A DNA stretch of 64,000 nt from Rugalucina vietnamica (taxonomy: Eukaryota; Mollusca; Bivalvia; Lucinida; Lucinidae), in the NCBI GenBank assembly GCA_964017185.1, contig OZ024879.1:22447456-22511455 (forward strand), in the 5' to 3' direction. The translations under genes were made by a program, and so were the position numbers. Positions 45,318-57,280 of the stretch are shown here, one piece after another. The first letter of the stretch is position 1. Each line of letters opens with the position of its first letter. A model generated the notes under the pieces. The model was not told where the DNA came from. It saw only the letters and a list, made by a program, of their open reading frames with translations, and did not search any database.

Positions 45318-45324
45318 AGGAGAC

Positions 45325-45491
45325 CAGGGGCGGATGCAGGATTTCTGAAGAGGGGGTTCAAACTTAGAAAAGGCGGGTTCGTTTGCCTAATTTCACACAA
45401 AACCTCTTGAAATTCCACATGAAAATAACATAATTTGGGCCAAGAGGGGGGTTCGAGCGAACCCCTTGAACCCCCTCTAAATCCGCCACTG
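45325..45491. mobile_element. hAT-like MITE
   Basis: 167 bases with CAGGGGCGGATGCAGG and ...AAATCCGCCACTG inverted ends and GAACCCCCT/AGGGGGTTC just inside. GAGAC lies outside both ends (45,320-45,324; 45,492-45,496). CAGGGGCGGAT is typical of hAT termini, although the visible duplication is shorter than 8 bases. Confidence 0.65.
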
Positions 45492-45658
45492 GAGACTGTG
45501 CTGTATGTGGATGTAAGCCAACATGTGAAACAGAATTATATTGTGCTGTGTCATGAAATTTCGAAACAGGCATAAACTATTTTTGTTGTAGAAGCCCCCC
45601 ACCCCATTATAATCTACATTAAACAAACATGGTGTGCTTAATTTACAATTATGCTTTC

Positions 45659-45669
45659 AGGTATTCCAG
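45659..45669. repeat. Target-site duplication, left
   Basis: AGGTATTCCAG, repeated at 46,359-46,369. Confidence 0.8.
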
Positions 45670-45768
45670 TCGACTCTGGGAAAGCGGTCTGAATCGCTTT
45701 CACCAGAGCCTTCTCGTCGTCGGTTCCTAGAACGAGTTGCTTACAGTCTGTTTCTATTAGTTTCATTT

Positions 45769-45801
<33 letters not shown>

Positions 45802-46059
45802 GATTTTGACACAAGCTATATCACGGTGGGTAGGTAGAACGGATTCTGGTCGTCCGGCACCGCAAATTTTCGAGTCTGGTCGTCCGAAAATGGAAAACGG
45901 TGGTGCAGCGACCAGTAATCAGGTGGTCGGTCAAATAAGTAAATAAATGCAACATAAGAATAAATAAATAAATAAATAAATAATGATTTTGACATGTCAT
46001 GTCGGACACGGATCTTCTTAGTAAAAAAAAAAAAAAAAACAGTAATCATGTGGTCAGTC

Positions 46060-46090
<31 letters not shown>

Positions 46091-46189
46091 GATTTTGACA
46101 ACAGCAATATCGTCATGTCGGACTCGGATCTTCTTAGTAAATAACCAGTAATCACGTGGTCGGTCAAATAAGTAAATGCAACTTAAGAA

Positions 46190-46225
<36 letters not shown>

Positions 46226-46358
46226 GATTTTGACAACAGCTATATCGTCATGTCGGACTCGGATCACTTAGTAAATAACCAGTAATCAGGTGGTCGGTCA
46301 AATAAATAAATGCAGCATAAGAATAAATAAATAAATATATAAATAAATAAATAAATAA
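45670..46358 (+). mobile_element. Retro-inserted copy of the 27.9-28.6 kb sequence
   Basis: A roughly 97% identical copy of 27,910-28,610: about 100 bases antisense to the MULE coding remains, then the four (AAAT)n cassettes. It starts abruptly inside the coding part, ends in an (AAAT)n tail and is flanked by an 11-base duplication. A one-sided truncation with a simple-repeat tail and a target duplication looks like target-primed insertion of a plus-strand RNA, not cut-and-paste movement. Confidence 0.8.
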
Positions 46359-46369
46359 AGGTATTCCAG
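46359..46369. repeat. Target-site duplication, right
   Basis: AGGTATTCCAG, matching 45,659-45,669; the first A could belong to the tail. Confidence 0.8.
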
Positions 46370-46433
46370 GCAGTACATGACTGTGCAAACGCTCTTAATT
46401 TTAATTTGAATTTGATTAAGTAATGTAACCAGA

Positions 46434-48372
46434 GGACCAACTGTCCTGTAAACGCTCACCTGAGTCTGCTGCATATACCAATAAACATGTTTGAATATTA
46501 TGGTATTTAACCCCAGTGCAGGGGCAGATGAAGCCCTTGGGCCGTTTTCTTTTTTTCAGAATAATCAATATTCTGTCCATTTGCCAATTTCTTGCTGGCT
46601 TTTCCCTTCAAATGACATTTTAACAGTTTTTCCCATTCAAATGCATGGGCAACCCATGTTGACCTTGCCATAAACTTGGTCAAGGTCATCACAGGGTCAT
46701 GATTTATATATACATTGTAGTACTATAGCCATGGATGCTTCACGCCAAGTTTCACTGAAATCAATCTATTGGTTTCAGAGAAGATATTTGAAGGGTGTTT
46801 ACCATATATGGGCATGGTGGCCATCTTGGTCATGTGACCTAGATTATTAATATATACATTGGTTCCCCCATCCTATAGATTTGGCTTCAATTGGCCAAGT
46901 GGTTTTAAGATTTGGCTTCAATTGGCCAAGTGGTTTTAGAGGAGAAGATGTTTGAATATTATGGTAATATATATGTATATTGCCCCGGGGTGTGGGCATA
47001 TGAGCCCTTGGGTCCATTTCCTTTCAGAATGATTAATATTTAGTCCTACTACCCATTTCCTGCAAGATTTTCACCTCAAATGACTTTTTTTAAAGTTTTC
47101 CCCATTCCGATGCATTGGCGACCTATGTTGACCTTGTCGTAAAATAGGTCAAGGTGACCACAGGGACATGATTTATATACACATTGTAGTACTTCAGCCT
47201 TTGGTGCTTCATGCCAAGTTTCTTTGAAATCGAACCACCAGATTCGGAGAAGATTTTTGAAGGGTATTTACCATATATGGGCATGGCAGCCATCTTGGTC
47301 ATGTGAACAAGATAATTTATATATACATTAATTCCCCCATTCCATAGATGCTTCACATATAATTTGGCTTTGATTCGCCAAGCGGTTTCAGAGGAGAAGA
47401 TGTTTGAATATTATGGTAATATACATATTGCCCCGGGGTGGGGGCAGATGAGCCCCTGGGGTCCTTTTTTTTCAGAATCATAAATATTCAGTCCTACTGC
47501 CCATTTCCTGCAAGACTTTCACTTTAAATGACATTTTAAAAGTTTTCCCTATTCAAATGCATTGGCGACCTATGTTGACCTTGCCGTAAAAAAAGGTCAA
47601 GGTCATCACAGGGTCATGATTTATATATACATTGTAGTACTTTAGCCATCGATGCTTCATGCCAAGTTTCTTTGAAATCGATCCACCGGTTCTGGAGAAG
47701 AAGATTTTGAAGGGTTTTTACCATATGTGGGCATTGCGGCCATCTTGGTCATGTGACCTGTATTACTTATATACACATTGATTACCCCTTCCTATTGATG
47801 CTTCACATAAAATTTGGCTCTGATTGGACAACCGGTTTCATAGGAGATGATGTTTGAATATTATGGTAATATACATGTATATTGCCCCGGGGTGGGGGCA
47901 TATGAGCCCCTGGGGTCCAATCTTTTCAGAATCATTAATATTCAGTCCTACTGTCCATTTCCTGCAAGACTTTCACTTTAAATGACATTTTAAAAGTTTT
48001 CCCCATTCAAATGCATTGGCGACCTATGTTGACCTTGCCGTAAAATAGGTCTATATACACATTGTAGTGCTTGAGCCATCAATGCTTCATGTCAAGTTTC
48101 GTTGAAATCAGTCTACCGGTTCTGGAGAAGATTTTTGAAGGGTTTTTACCATATATGGGCATGGCAGTCATCTTGGTCATGTGACCTTGATTTCTTATAT
48201 ACACATAAGTTTCCCCTTCCTATAGATGCTTCATATAAAATTTGGCTTTGGTTGGCCAAGCGGTTTCAGAGAAGATCTTTGAAATTGTGGACGGACGACG
48301 GACGGACGGACGCCGGATCATGGCCATCCTATAAGCTCACCTTGTGAGCCTAACGGCTCAGGTGAGCTAAAA
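46434..48372. mobile_element. Tandem-repeat element B, 455-bp core
   Basis: Reverse orientation relative to element A. Its left end, AGAGGACCAACTGTCCTG then GCTCACCTGAG, equals the complement of A's right end. Its right end, GTCCGTCC complement (GGACGGACGGACG) then AAGCTCACCTTGTGAGCC and GGCTCAGGTGAGCT, equals the complement of A's left end. The core has four units of about 450-464 bp beginning GTTTGAATATTATGGTA at 46,486, 46,950, 47,400 and 47,849. No transposase. Confidence 0.8.
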
Positions 48373-48439
48373 ACGTCATTCTAACCAATGTTTTATGTGT
48401 TTGGCTCTATTTGGATTCTGCTAGTCTTTGTATCGACTA

Positions 48440-49826
48440 TCCTATTGAATGTTGCAAAATTACAATTGGATTACGGATCCATCGTTTATGGATCAGCTAA
48501 AAAATCAAACCCGAGTATGCTTGATACGGTACACCATCAATGACTAAGACTTGGGGCTTTTCGAACGTCACCTGTTGAGAGCCTCTATGTTGAGGCAGAG
48601 GAGCCATCAATATACTTGCGTCGAGAAAATCTTACTCTTCAGTATGCCATCAGACTTGCAACAAACCCATCTAATCCTGCACATAAGGTAACTTTCCCAC
48701 CATATATTTCTGACGAACTCTTACAGCTTTGTGAACGTAAGCCAAACGCTATCAGGTAGTCTGGTTTAAGAGTGGCACCACTTTTAACATCAACAAAAAT
48801 CCATAGAAGAACATTCTGTTTCTGAAATTCCACCATGGTACATTAGAAAGCTAAAAAAATCAGAATGAAATCCACACTGTCTCAAAGAAAATTTCCACCA
48901 ACTACATTCACATTTTTCTGATTATCATTTTATTAATACTGATGGTTCAAAAGTAGGTACTAAAGTAGGCTGTGCTACTTATTCCAAAAACGCTTACAAA
49001 ACATTACGTCTACCTGATGATTCTTCAACTTTCACAGCAGAAGCTCTTTAGACTTCATTTATGATTGTAACTCAAATAACAAATTCGGTATTTTCTCTGA
49101 TTCTCTGTCGGTTCTACAGGCCATAAATCATACACCTTCCAAAAACCAACAAATGCAAAAAATAATGCTGAAACATCATAGCATGTCTGAATTTATAACT
49201 TTTGTTAATTGCTGGGTTCCCAGTCATGTAGGTATATATGGTAATGAGCAAGTCGATAAGAAAGCCAAAGAATCACTGAACCTAGAACAAACAGATTTTA
49301 AAATTCCCTTTGTCAATATTAAACCTCTTTATCAACGAGTACGTCTTTAACAAATGGCGATCAGCGGATAACAATAAATGGAAAGCAATTGAAACTCGCG
49401 TTAAACGACCAAGATTAATTCATAATTTTTCGGGACGGGAAGAGATTGTTCTTTCTCGTCTTCGAATTGGTAATACACGAAATGACACATTCACATTTAC
49501 TTAACGAGAAGATAAACCTCAATGTATTGATTTTATAGATGTACGTCATTCCTGCTTTCAAGTTAATAATTTGAACGCATTTTGTCATTTTTAAAATGAA
49601 CAAACATTTTTAACAACATATAAGTTTTTAACACAAATCATATACCTCTTCAATTTAATCACATTTATTTATCTTTCTGCTGGCGCAATAATTGTTTATA
49701 ACTCTGATTAATACCATAGTATATGCTTTTTCTTTTAACTAAATTATGCATCTTACATTTGTTAGACGCTAATGACCCATTAGGGTTGGCGCGTCGATAA
49801 ACATCAATCAATCAATCAATCAATCA
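48440..49826 (+). pseudogene. Old 5'-truncated I-like LINE copy
   Basis: Plus-strand homologue of the ORF2 region from LDYGSIVYGSA to the C-terminus of the 35-40 kb element, with the RNase H segment (TDGS-like at about 48,940, FSDSLSVLQA, WVPSHVGIYGNEQVDK). Several stops and frameshifts. The 3' UTR keeps TAATGACCCATTAGGGTTGG, and the tail is ATCA repeats instead of CAAA. Much more diverged than the copy at 10,709, so it is an older insertion or a sister family. Confidence 0.85.
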
Positions 49827-49840
49827 GTATCTTGCAGATA

Positions 49841-50060
49841 ATTTGAGATTACGTGTCTCGAGGTTTTAAAGATTGGGACGAGCACCTTCCCTTGATTTCC
49901 ATGGCATTGCATTCCATGAAAAACAAATCTACAGGTTTTTCAGCTAACCAGCTCATGCTGGAACTCATGCTGAGGAAAGAAGAAATTCAGCCCATAGATC
50001 TAATATTTGGCATTTCTAAGCCTACTCCCCAGGACACTTTATGCTGTCTCAGTCCATCAT
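49841..50060 (+). pseudogene. Ty3/Gypsy-type integrase C-terminal fragment
   Basis: An open plus-strand frame (49,853-50,062, without an ATG start) with KDWDEHLPLISMALHSMKNK followed by STGFSANQLMLE and PIDLIFG, which matches the end of the Ty3/Gypsy integrase core (W..HLP....A.....TGF.P..L..G). It begins right after the tail of the old LINE copy. An env-like region lies about 1.4 kb downstream on the same strand, the order expected of an env-bearing element, but the link is inferred. Confidence 0.6.
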
Positions 50061-50183
50061 GACCGACTGACATTCATAATGTATCTCTCTTATTTCCCCC
50101 TCTGCTCTCTCACACTCATGTGACGATATTCGACTGGACTGATAGACTGAATAAACAAGCATTTGACACGACACGTGCCGATA

Positions 50184-50420
50184 TGAGCCGATGCGTGAGA
50201 AAACCAACAGTCTGGGTTTCTGACCATGTCCGACACAAACCATGCTGTACAGCCAAAGGAAAAGGCAACGTGCTTGAAATTTCGGATTTAGTCAATAGCG
50301 GCGGTGTACTGTCTGTGTAGCGAAAACAAAGACGCTGATCAGCTGAACAATAACTGCACAGCTGATCTGCGCGTTTGTGTTCGCCTAAGCGTATTATTGG
50401 TTTTCTGATGCGGCGGCTCA
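50184..50420 (-). mobile_element. MITE family 1, copy 3
   Basis: TGAGCCGATGCGTGAGAAAA and ...TTTTCTGATGCGGCGGCTCA ends. The hairpin lies near the right end (GCGAAAACAAAGACGCTGATC ...), so it is inverted relative to copy 2. Confidence 0.8.
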
Positions 50421-50649
50421 AAACTTTTTTTAATTATGCTATCTTAATTATAAAAACATCATATTATTCTGTCTATTTAGAACCATTTGCACCTTTTTCG
50501 ACTTTGTAAAAGTTATTTATTAAAACTGTAATATTGCCCTATTTGTCTCATAGTAAATATCGACTCACACCTCGACTATTACCTATACGAAATTTCTGCC
50601 GTATGATGATGCTGTGCAAGGAAAGAAGGCATGGAAATTAATTCAGCAT

Positions 50650-51008
50650 AAAGTGTATATAGTACCCGGATCCTTGGTGCCTATATGTATGACAATGCAT
50701 GCCTGAAGCTGATATATATAAATGCTACATATAAGCAACCGAAGGCTTTGGTTCCAGCAGGTTCCACAAAACGGTACCATTCCTGGAAGTCTGAGATAAC
50801 AAAGTGTGCATAGTACCCGGAGGCTGGGGTGTCTATATGACAATGTATGCCTGAAGCTGATAGACAGAAATGCTACATATAAGCCACCTGAGGCTGTTGT
50901 TCCACTAGGTTCCACCAAATGATACCATTTCTGGAAGTCTGCGATAGCATAAAGTGTACATAGTGCCCGGAGGCTGGGGTGCCTATATATGACAATGTAT
51001 GCCTGAAA
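50650..51008. repeat. 150-bp tandem repeat, 2.4 units
   Basis: Units begin AAAGTGTATATAGTACCCGG at 50,650, 50,801 and 50,951. Confidence 0.85.
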
Positions 51009-51019
51009 TTCCTTACCCG

Positions 51020-51140
51020 GTATCTTGTCATTTTGGTTCATGACCATTTCGGCCTATGACAATCACGCCATATCAACATTTTGGCCATACCAAGTCGGCC
51101 CATTACAATTTTGTCCCATTACCATTTCGTGTCCATACCA
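51020..51140. repeat. Short-period degenerate repeat
   Basis: Words of the type CCATTTCGGCC(T/C)ATGAC and ACATTTTGGCCATACC follow one another about every 15-20 bases. Confidence 0.6.
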
Positions 51141-51409
51141 TAGATGGCTGAAATGTGATGGGCGTCAATCAGTGAATGTTTCGGTGCATAAACTAGCTGT
51201 ATTGTTTTCGTTTTCAGATTGTTGAAGAACTACAGAACTATGGAGATGAAAATGAAGAAGTGATGATGGTTGTGGCAGAAGTGATGATGATGGCCATTGG
51301 CCTGGAAGGTTTCGGTAGTGTAGGATTATTGCGGTCTTATTTTGGCGTATACTTAATTGACAAGGGGACGCTGCATGCCTCTGTTGTCACATGACATCAC
51401 CACATTGAA

Positions 51410-53965
51410 GTGGAGTTGCCAAAACTTACTGATTTGGTTCCAGACTTTTGCCGTAATTACAATATGACTCATAAATTACAAAAAGTCAAAGAGTATATTA
51501 ATGTGAAAAGCGATTATAAGGTTGGATATATTTTAGCTTCTATGAAGCTTAAAAGGACGGTCATTGATAATCTTACGAAAGTGCCAAAAGAGACCTGCAC
51601 CGCTTGGTTTCATTGGCGACCTTTCTAATCCTATTTTGGGACTGCTACCCCGCTGCCAAGAAGGTTATTTCCCTAAAAACGAGTATCACAAAGGCAATGG
51701 CTTTACACGAGGAAACTTTCCTAACTTACATGAAAGTGAATAATCACCGAATCGACTCCGTGTCACAGATTGTCAATGAGAAACAAATTATGGATCTAGA
51801 AGAACGGATGTTTTATACGCTGACTGATATGCACACGTACGAAAAACTGCAGTTGCATAGGAGGAGGAATGAGATAGATATTACCGTCAGACAGATTGAC
51901 GAGATGTCGGCTACCATCAGGGCCATGGCCATGGGTCTATTCCCCTCACGTTTAGTTTCAAATGATGGCATTCCACTCTCTGGCAAAGCAATTCATAAGA
52001 ATGTTGAAAACGTGATTCATAGAGCAGGCGTTCTGCAGATGTCGCCTAGATACTTAAGGGTTGATAGAATTGTTTTGTGGTCCATTACAACGAAGAGGCT
52101 TCGGAAATATGGATCACATTGAAAATTTCTGTAGGGAACGAAGCCCGCGAGTCGAAGGTCTATCGGATTGAGCTTTATCCTGTCCCTGCAGCTAAGGGTG
52201 GTTCCCGTGCCACTTTAATACAGAAGATTCCCAATTATGTAGTGATTAAGATTGACGTTAGTCATTTTACTCAATATGCACCCTTGAACACTCTTGAATG
52301 TTGTTTATACCATGTGGAAACCGGCTACATGTGTCATGATAATAGTCTTACGTACGAAAATTTGGAAGAAAAAGATTGCTTGGGGTCTCTCATTTCGGAT
52401 AATTAGCACGGCGCATCAGCGCCGGGCTTATTGGGATGGTTTTCAAATTGTCACTGTTCTGTATCGATACTCTGAATATCCTTTCGGTTTCTTTGCGGCA
52501 TTACTAGTATTTCAAATCTCTATCGATATTATTGGTGATAGTTTTGTTTTTTCTTCGAGTAAACTTCAATCAAATTCAAAGCAAAGCTCTGACGTAAGCG
52601 GCACAGTGTTTGGACGTAGTACCATGCAGTTGATTATATATTTTTATTTCCGGATTTGAAATGTCTACTCGCCTTTCGGTTACTGTTGCGGGGTTTCCGG
52701 CTTCAGACATTAAAACCGGGACTGCTAATAAAACCAGAACTATCACAAGGTACTTGCTTTCTTTTCGATATCGACGGTTTCAGCGACTTTTTTTTATATC
52801 TTTTTATTAGATCAGTTCAAGTGTATATGTATCTGTATTGGTTGACCTGCGACCTCACACACATAACATAAATTTTCATGCATGAACTATAGATACTCTG
52901 TATAATGGATTTTATTCAGTAGAATGGGACCATTTGGTCTCTGATCGGGTTTTGGAAATTGAAATTTTCATTGACACTGTTTATATATTTTAATATTCAG
53001 TAATTCGACATATCTTTTAGACCAAGAATTATATTTGCACATTACTTTATAGACGTTGACCTATATTGTACAGTGATTTTGCTAAATGCCATCAAAGCTA
53101 TGTGATGTTTGTTATGGTTTTGGGTTAGCTCTCAATCGTGATTGCATACCTTTTCTATCGCCGTGCAGTCTTTTCGCTGCCTCTGCAGCGATTCTGTACT
53201 TGTAGCACTTGTATACATAGGAATTGTAAGTTCGATGTGCTCTATAAGAACCATCTAACCCCTAGGTCATATAAGATTGCCGACACAATGGTACTCCTCT
53301 ATCACATAGATCGAGTACAACATATAATGAACATCACACAGTAGACGGTTGCCACTATTGTTTTGTGGATGTACAAAATGCAACTGTGTGGTCCATGCTA
53401 TGGGAGATGAAGTAGATTTGAATCTTTTACTACTGTGAATCAGAAATGTGCCAATATTACAGCAAATACCACAAGGCATCACATGGTCAACTTGGCATTG
53501 ATAAGGTCTTTTGAAATGAATCTGGTTCAGAATCTTAAGGCTTCAGACCGTTTAAAAAGCCCTTCAAACTATATGAGTAAGATTGATTGGGACGATAAAA
53601 AATTTAAAGACTTTCAGGCTGCCGAGAAAGATGCGAAAATTTCTCTAAATAAATTTGCGCAGGATGCCATGGTTAATGAGCTGGAATTTAAGCACATCGC
53701 TGAAAAAAGCTCCCTTTTCAAGCCTTTAGACGGCTTTGAATGGAATACGTCGAATGTCTTAATTGCTGTTTTAATCGGTTTATTTGCAGTTTTATTCACT
53801 TGGATCATTCTCCTGACCAGACAAGTTCATCAAGTGAGCAGAGGCCGACAAGCAACCCTACTATGGTGTTTGCCAGGAGCCAGTTGCAAGCTTCTCTGCA
53901 ACGTTTATTCTATACCGTTGCTCAGAGATGTGCTGTGTCGTATTGTGCCTGGTATATCTTTTGAA
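51410..53965 (+). pseudogene. Env-like glycoprotein pseudogene of an LTR retroelement
   Basis: Broken plus-strand reading region with the layout of a class I-like fusion envelope. A first frame runs 51,410-51,628, with a glycine/hydrophobic stretch near 51,610-51,640 in a neighbouring frame. A long helical, heptad-like region covers about 51,690-51,930, followed by a Cys-containing globular part (52,077-52,406). Shorter frames lie at 53,138-53,440, then a frame 53,435-54,058 has one strong membrane segment at about 53,745-53,810 and a short tail. At least three frameshifts and several stops separate these pieces, so no product can be made. Resemblance to the insect errantivirus or baculovirus F-like group is my inference from domain order. 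The breaks are described only, not repaired. Confidence 0.5.
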
Positions 53966-54336
53966 GCGATATTTTGTAGAGTCCAACGCGACCGTAGCAT
54001 TATTTACTTGTATATTATGATCCTAAATGTAAATACTTTTTACGATTGTGTCCTGTAGCTGAAGATGATCACCAATTGTATGTCCGCAAGAGAACCATGG
54101 CGTTAGAATAAATGTCAGCTATTGTAATTTGGAGATAGTTTGGAATCAGTTCGGTGTTTACCAAAAAATTTCCAGGTTTTCCTGGTACAGATACATTTAG
54201 AAACAAATTTTAGGGTGAATCCATTTACTGCGCATCGCATCAAAAAGCTTATAAAAACTGGGAAAGATATCCAAATACATAAATGTGGGTTGAAAATCTT
54301 TGGGCTGTTTTAAGGCTTAACCTTATGATTTTGCAG

Positions 54337-54504
54337 AACTCAAAAAGAAAATTGACCAAAGGAAAATTAACCAGTTTCAGTTTCGTTATCGTCCTTTAAG
54401 GAGCAGAGTTGCAGAAGACAGATATGTGCACAACAGGCACCCCAACGACCAGAAAATTGGCACTCTTGTCACAACAAAGGCGCGGTCTTTTCACTAATCA
54501 GCCA
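54337..54504 (+). other. Possible short exon
   Basis: TTTTGCAG at 54,330-54,337 precedes 51 open codons (ELKKKIDQRK start, TTKARSFH end, TAA). Basic and hydrophilic, no family recognised. It follows the env-like region and might be part of its tail or chance. Confidence 0.25.
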
Positions 54505-55058
54505 ATAGAATTGCCTAGTATGTATCCCTTGAAATAACATGCATAACCTTTGAACTTTTGTTTTCGACCAACACTATACGGAATCAAACACTTCCATCCG
54601 ACTTGCTAAAATATTTGTGATGCTCATGAAATTCGCAGTTTCATGTTTCTTAACGATATAGTTTTACAATAACAAGAGAACACCTGCATGTTTTTGTATG
54701 TTTACCTTTTTACTCCTTTTGGTTTACTAGTATAACGCAGCAGGTAGTCTCATTATATGCATGAAAAGCAGACAAACAAAGGTTCAAAGAAAAAGATTTC
54801 TCTACGAGTTTCTTTGAAATAAACCAAATTCTAATTAATGATATATTTTCGTCGCCACCAAAAGGTCAAAAGTTTTATCACAATGATATACTGAACAAAG
54901 ACTTTTTCTAAATAAGGATGACGTTTTGTTCTTATAATAATGAAAGATCATGAAATCGAAAACAAATCATTTTCATAATAAAACGTGAGTTCCGGCAATG
55001 CTCCCAGAGAGAAAGTTTTGTGGAAAGTTTTCTGAGTGCAAGCTTCGTTTTGCAATTT

Positions 55059-55130
55059 ATTTTTTAATTCAGTTTAACGTCCCTTTCAAGATTATTTCAG
55101 CTCATATGAGACGGGCCAATCAGTAGATGT
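55059..55130 (-). repeat. SINE 3' fragment
   Basis: Matches the 3' part of the 17,543-17,770 SINE (TTAATTCAGTTTAACGTCCC, then GAGACGGGCCAATCAGTAG). Confidence 0.6.
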
Positions 55131-55164
55131 TGTAAAAAAAGTTGTTCGTTTCGGCATGGTAAGA

Positions 55165-55315
55165 ATGCGCGGATATTTTTTTTACCAAAACGCGGAGTGT
55201 TTGTAATGAAAAGCCTCGGATATTTTTTTTATAAAAAGGCGGTGTGTTTGTAATGAAAAGCCTGGATTTTTTCCATTAACATAGGATATCCGTGCGTTTG
55301 TATTTTGCCCGTTCG
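55165..55315. repeat. About 50-bp tandem repeat, three units
   Basis: CGGATATTTTTTTTA...GTGTTTGTAATGAAAAGCCT occurs twice and a third, more diverged unit follows. Confidence 0.7.
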
Positions 55316-55603
55316 GCTTAAGGCGCTTCGAACTTAAGTTGATGGCATGAAGAACAATCTGCTTTTACGAGTATTTGGAAATGAAGGTGTCGATAAGCTG
55401 TAACTACTGTATGCTTTGTAACCAGTTAGTTTTTGAGAAGCAGCACGTATGCTTGAGCACGAATAGATGCATTGACAAGCAAAACGTCATATCAGAAACC
55501 AAAATGGGAGTACAATAAATATTAAAGAAAGGCACATTACTTGCACTAAGAAAAGGTGGAAATTGAGTGAGTGATTCATTCCAAAATGGTAGCTGACTAT
55601 GAA

Positions 55604-55835
55604 TGAGCCGCATCATTAGAAACCCGGATTTTTGTTACGCGAAAACAAAGGCGCAATTCAGCTTTGTAGTAACTGCAATCTTATCAGTGCCTTTGTTTTC
55701 GCTACTCGGGTAGTACAATTCATCTACTAATAGCCAGTATCTCAAGGCTCTAACCTGCTTCTGTGACTGTATAGGCCGATTTGTATCGCACGTGGTCGGA
55801 AAACCGCCAAGACCGGTTTTCTCGCGTCGAGCTCA
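55604..55835 (+). mobile_element. MITE family 1, copy 4
   Basis: TGAGCCGCATCATTAGAAAC and ...TTTTCTCGCGTCGAGCTCA ends, hairpin on the left, AA outside both ends. Confidence 0.8.
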
Positions 55836-55898
55836 AAGTATGCACTCACTCATCACATCCACATCAGAAAAACCGTGCAAGACTTGTCAGCAATAAAA

Positions 55899-56169
55899 TG
55901 AGCCGCGAAGCGATAAACCCGGTCTACGGGGATTCCGACCAGGTGACACAAACCGGTCTGTACAGTCACAGAAACGAGCTAAAATCGTGAAATTTTGGTT
56001 ATACGTAGCACAGGAATAGTAGTATCCTGTAAGCTTGATATTTTGGCTATAAGTAGAAGAAAAATTGTACAATCCGAGTAGCGAAAACTAAGGCGCTGAT
56101 CAGCTGTGCTGTTATCTGCGGCTTTGTTTTCGCATAAGCGAAAATCCGGTTTCCTCATGAAGCGGCTCA
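55899..56169 (-). mobile_element. MITE family 1, copy 5
   Basis: TGAGCCGCGAAGCGATAAAC and ...TTTCCTCATGAAGCGGCTCA ends, hairpin on the right, AA outside both ends. It lies 63 bases from copy 4 in opposite orientation. Confidence 0.8.
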
Positions 56170-57162
56170 AATGTTATTGAATGGTGGGATGCATGTCAGT
56201 GTATAGGGTCACCCAACCTAACATGCAGTATATTTTTAAATAAAGATTAAAACTGAAAATCAAACTATATCGTAAAGTAAGGCTATTTAGCTTGGCTTAT
56301 GCACGACCTTGTCTGAATCCCCGAAGACAAGATTTTGACATGCCGAAGCGTTCGTGGGTGAGTAAGAAGGATCGAAAGGTTATTGTCCCCTGGTGTGACT
56401 TGCTGATGGTCAAGAAATATGTAATTAAGAGTGCATTAGATGATATCGAACTGTCACAGAGTATGCAGGAAAGATATTGAAGTTTAAAGGTAATCCTTAC
56501 AGTTCTTTCTAAGATCTTTAAAGTTTTAAAAGTTCATGGTATCAACTTATGAATGCATGTCTCTTAACGATTAGTACGGCAGGGAAATAACATAATTTTA
56601 CATTTTGGAAAAAAAAGCAAAAGTGATTTATGTAAGAAGAAAAACCATGCATAAATTTTAAATGAAAAGTAATTAACCTTTTCGATTGAAAATGATGTTA
56701 ATAGAAGCGTACTGCCCACTATCAAATATACAAGATAATGCAGTATTTCGCAATAACAAAGTCTTAAGTTTATTGTTCTATGTCCATCCATATTTCTTGT
56801 CAGAAAATGATATTAATAATTAGGAATATGTTTTTGCATCTAATTATGTTTGTATGATTTATTTTAATTTTCGATACTTTAATTATAAACGTTTACCTAT
56901 ATATATGCGTGACAAAAAGTAAGAACATTCTTAACATTTTAGGGAAGAGAAGAATAGATCTAGACCGGCCCACTGACTGAAGACTTATTGGTGACAGCTG
57001 ATTCTTTATTTACAAGTCGTTTCTCCATGTAAGTACTTTATTTCTATATCCATCATAGCTAAGAGCCTTTCACCCATAATATCAAATGACACACACAAGG
57101 AATGTAGCTTTAATATCTTTATTCAATAATACTCACTACTACATGTACGAGCAGACAAAATC

Positions 57163-57280
57163 CTCAGGAAAACATGTCCATAAAATATCTACCCCATTTT
57201 AGCCCGCTGAGGCGGTTCTAACGTGTACCTTCAAACAATGTCTGAGCAACGATAAGAAATATGCCTATAACTTTAAACTT
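57163..57280 (+). mobile_element. MITE family 2, copy d, internally deleted
   Basis: CTCAGGAAAACATGTCC end and GAGGCGGTTCTAACGTGTAC remain, with most of the left half missing. The right end is not clear. Confidence 0.5.
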
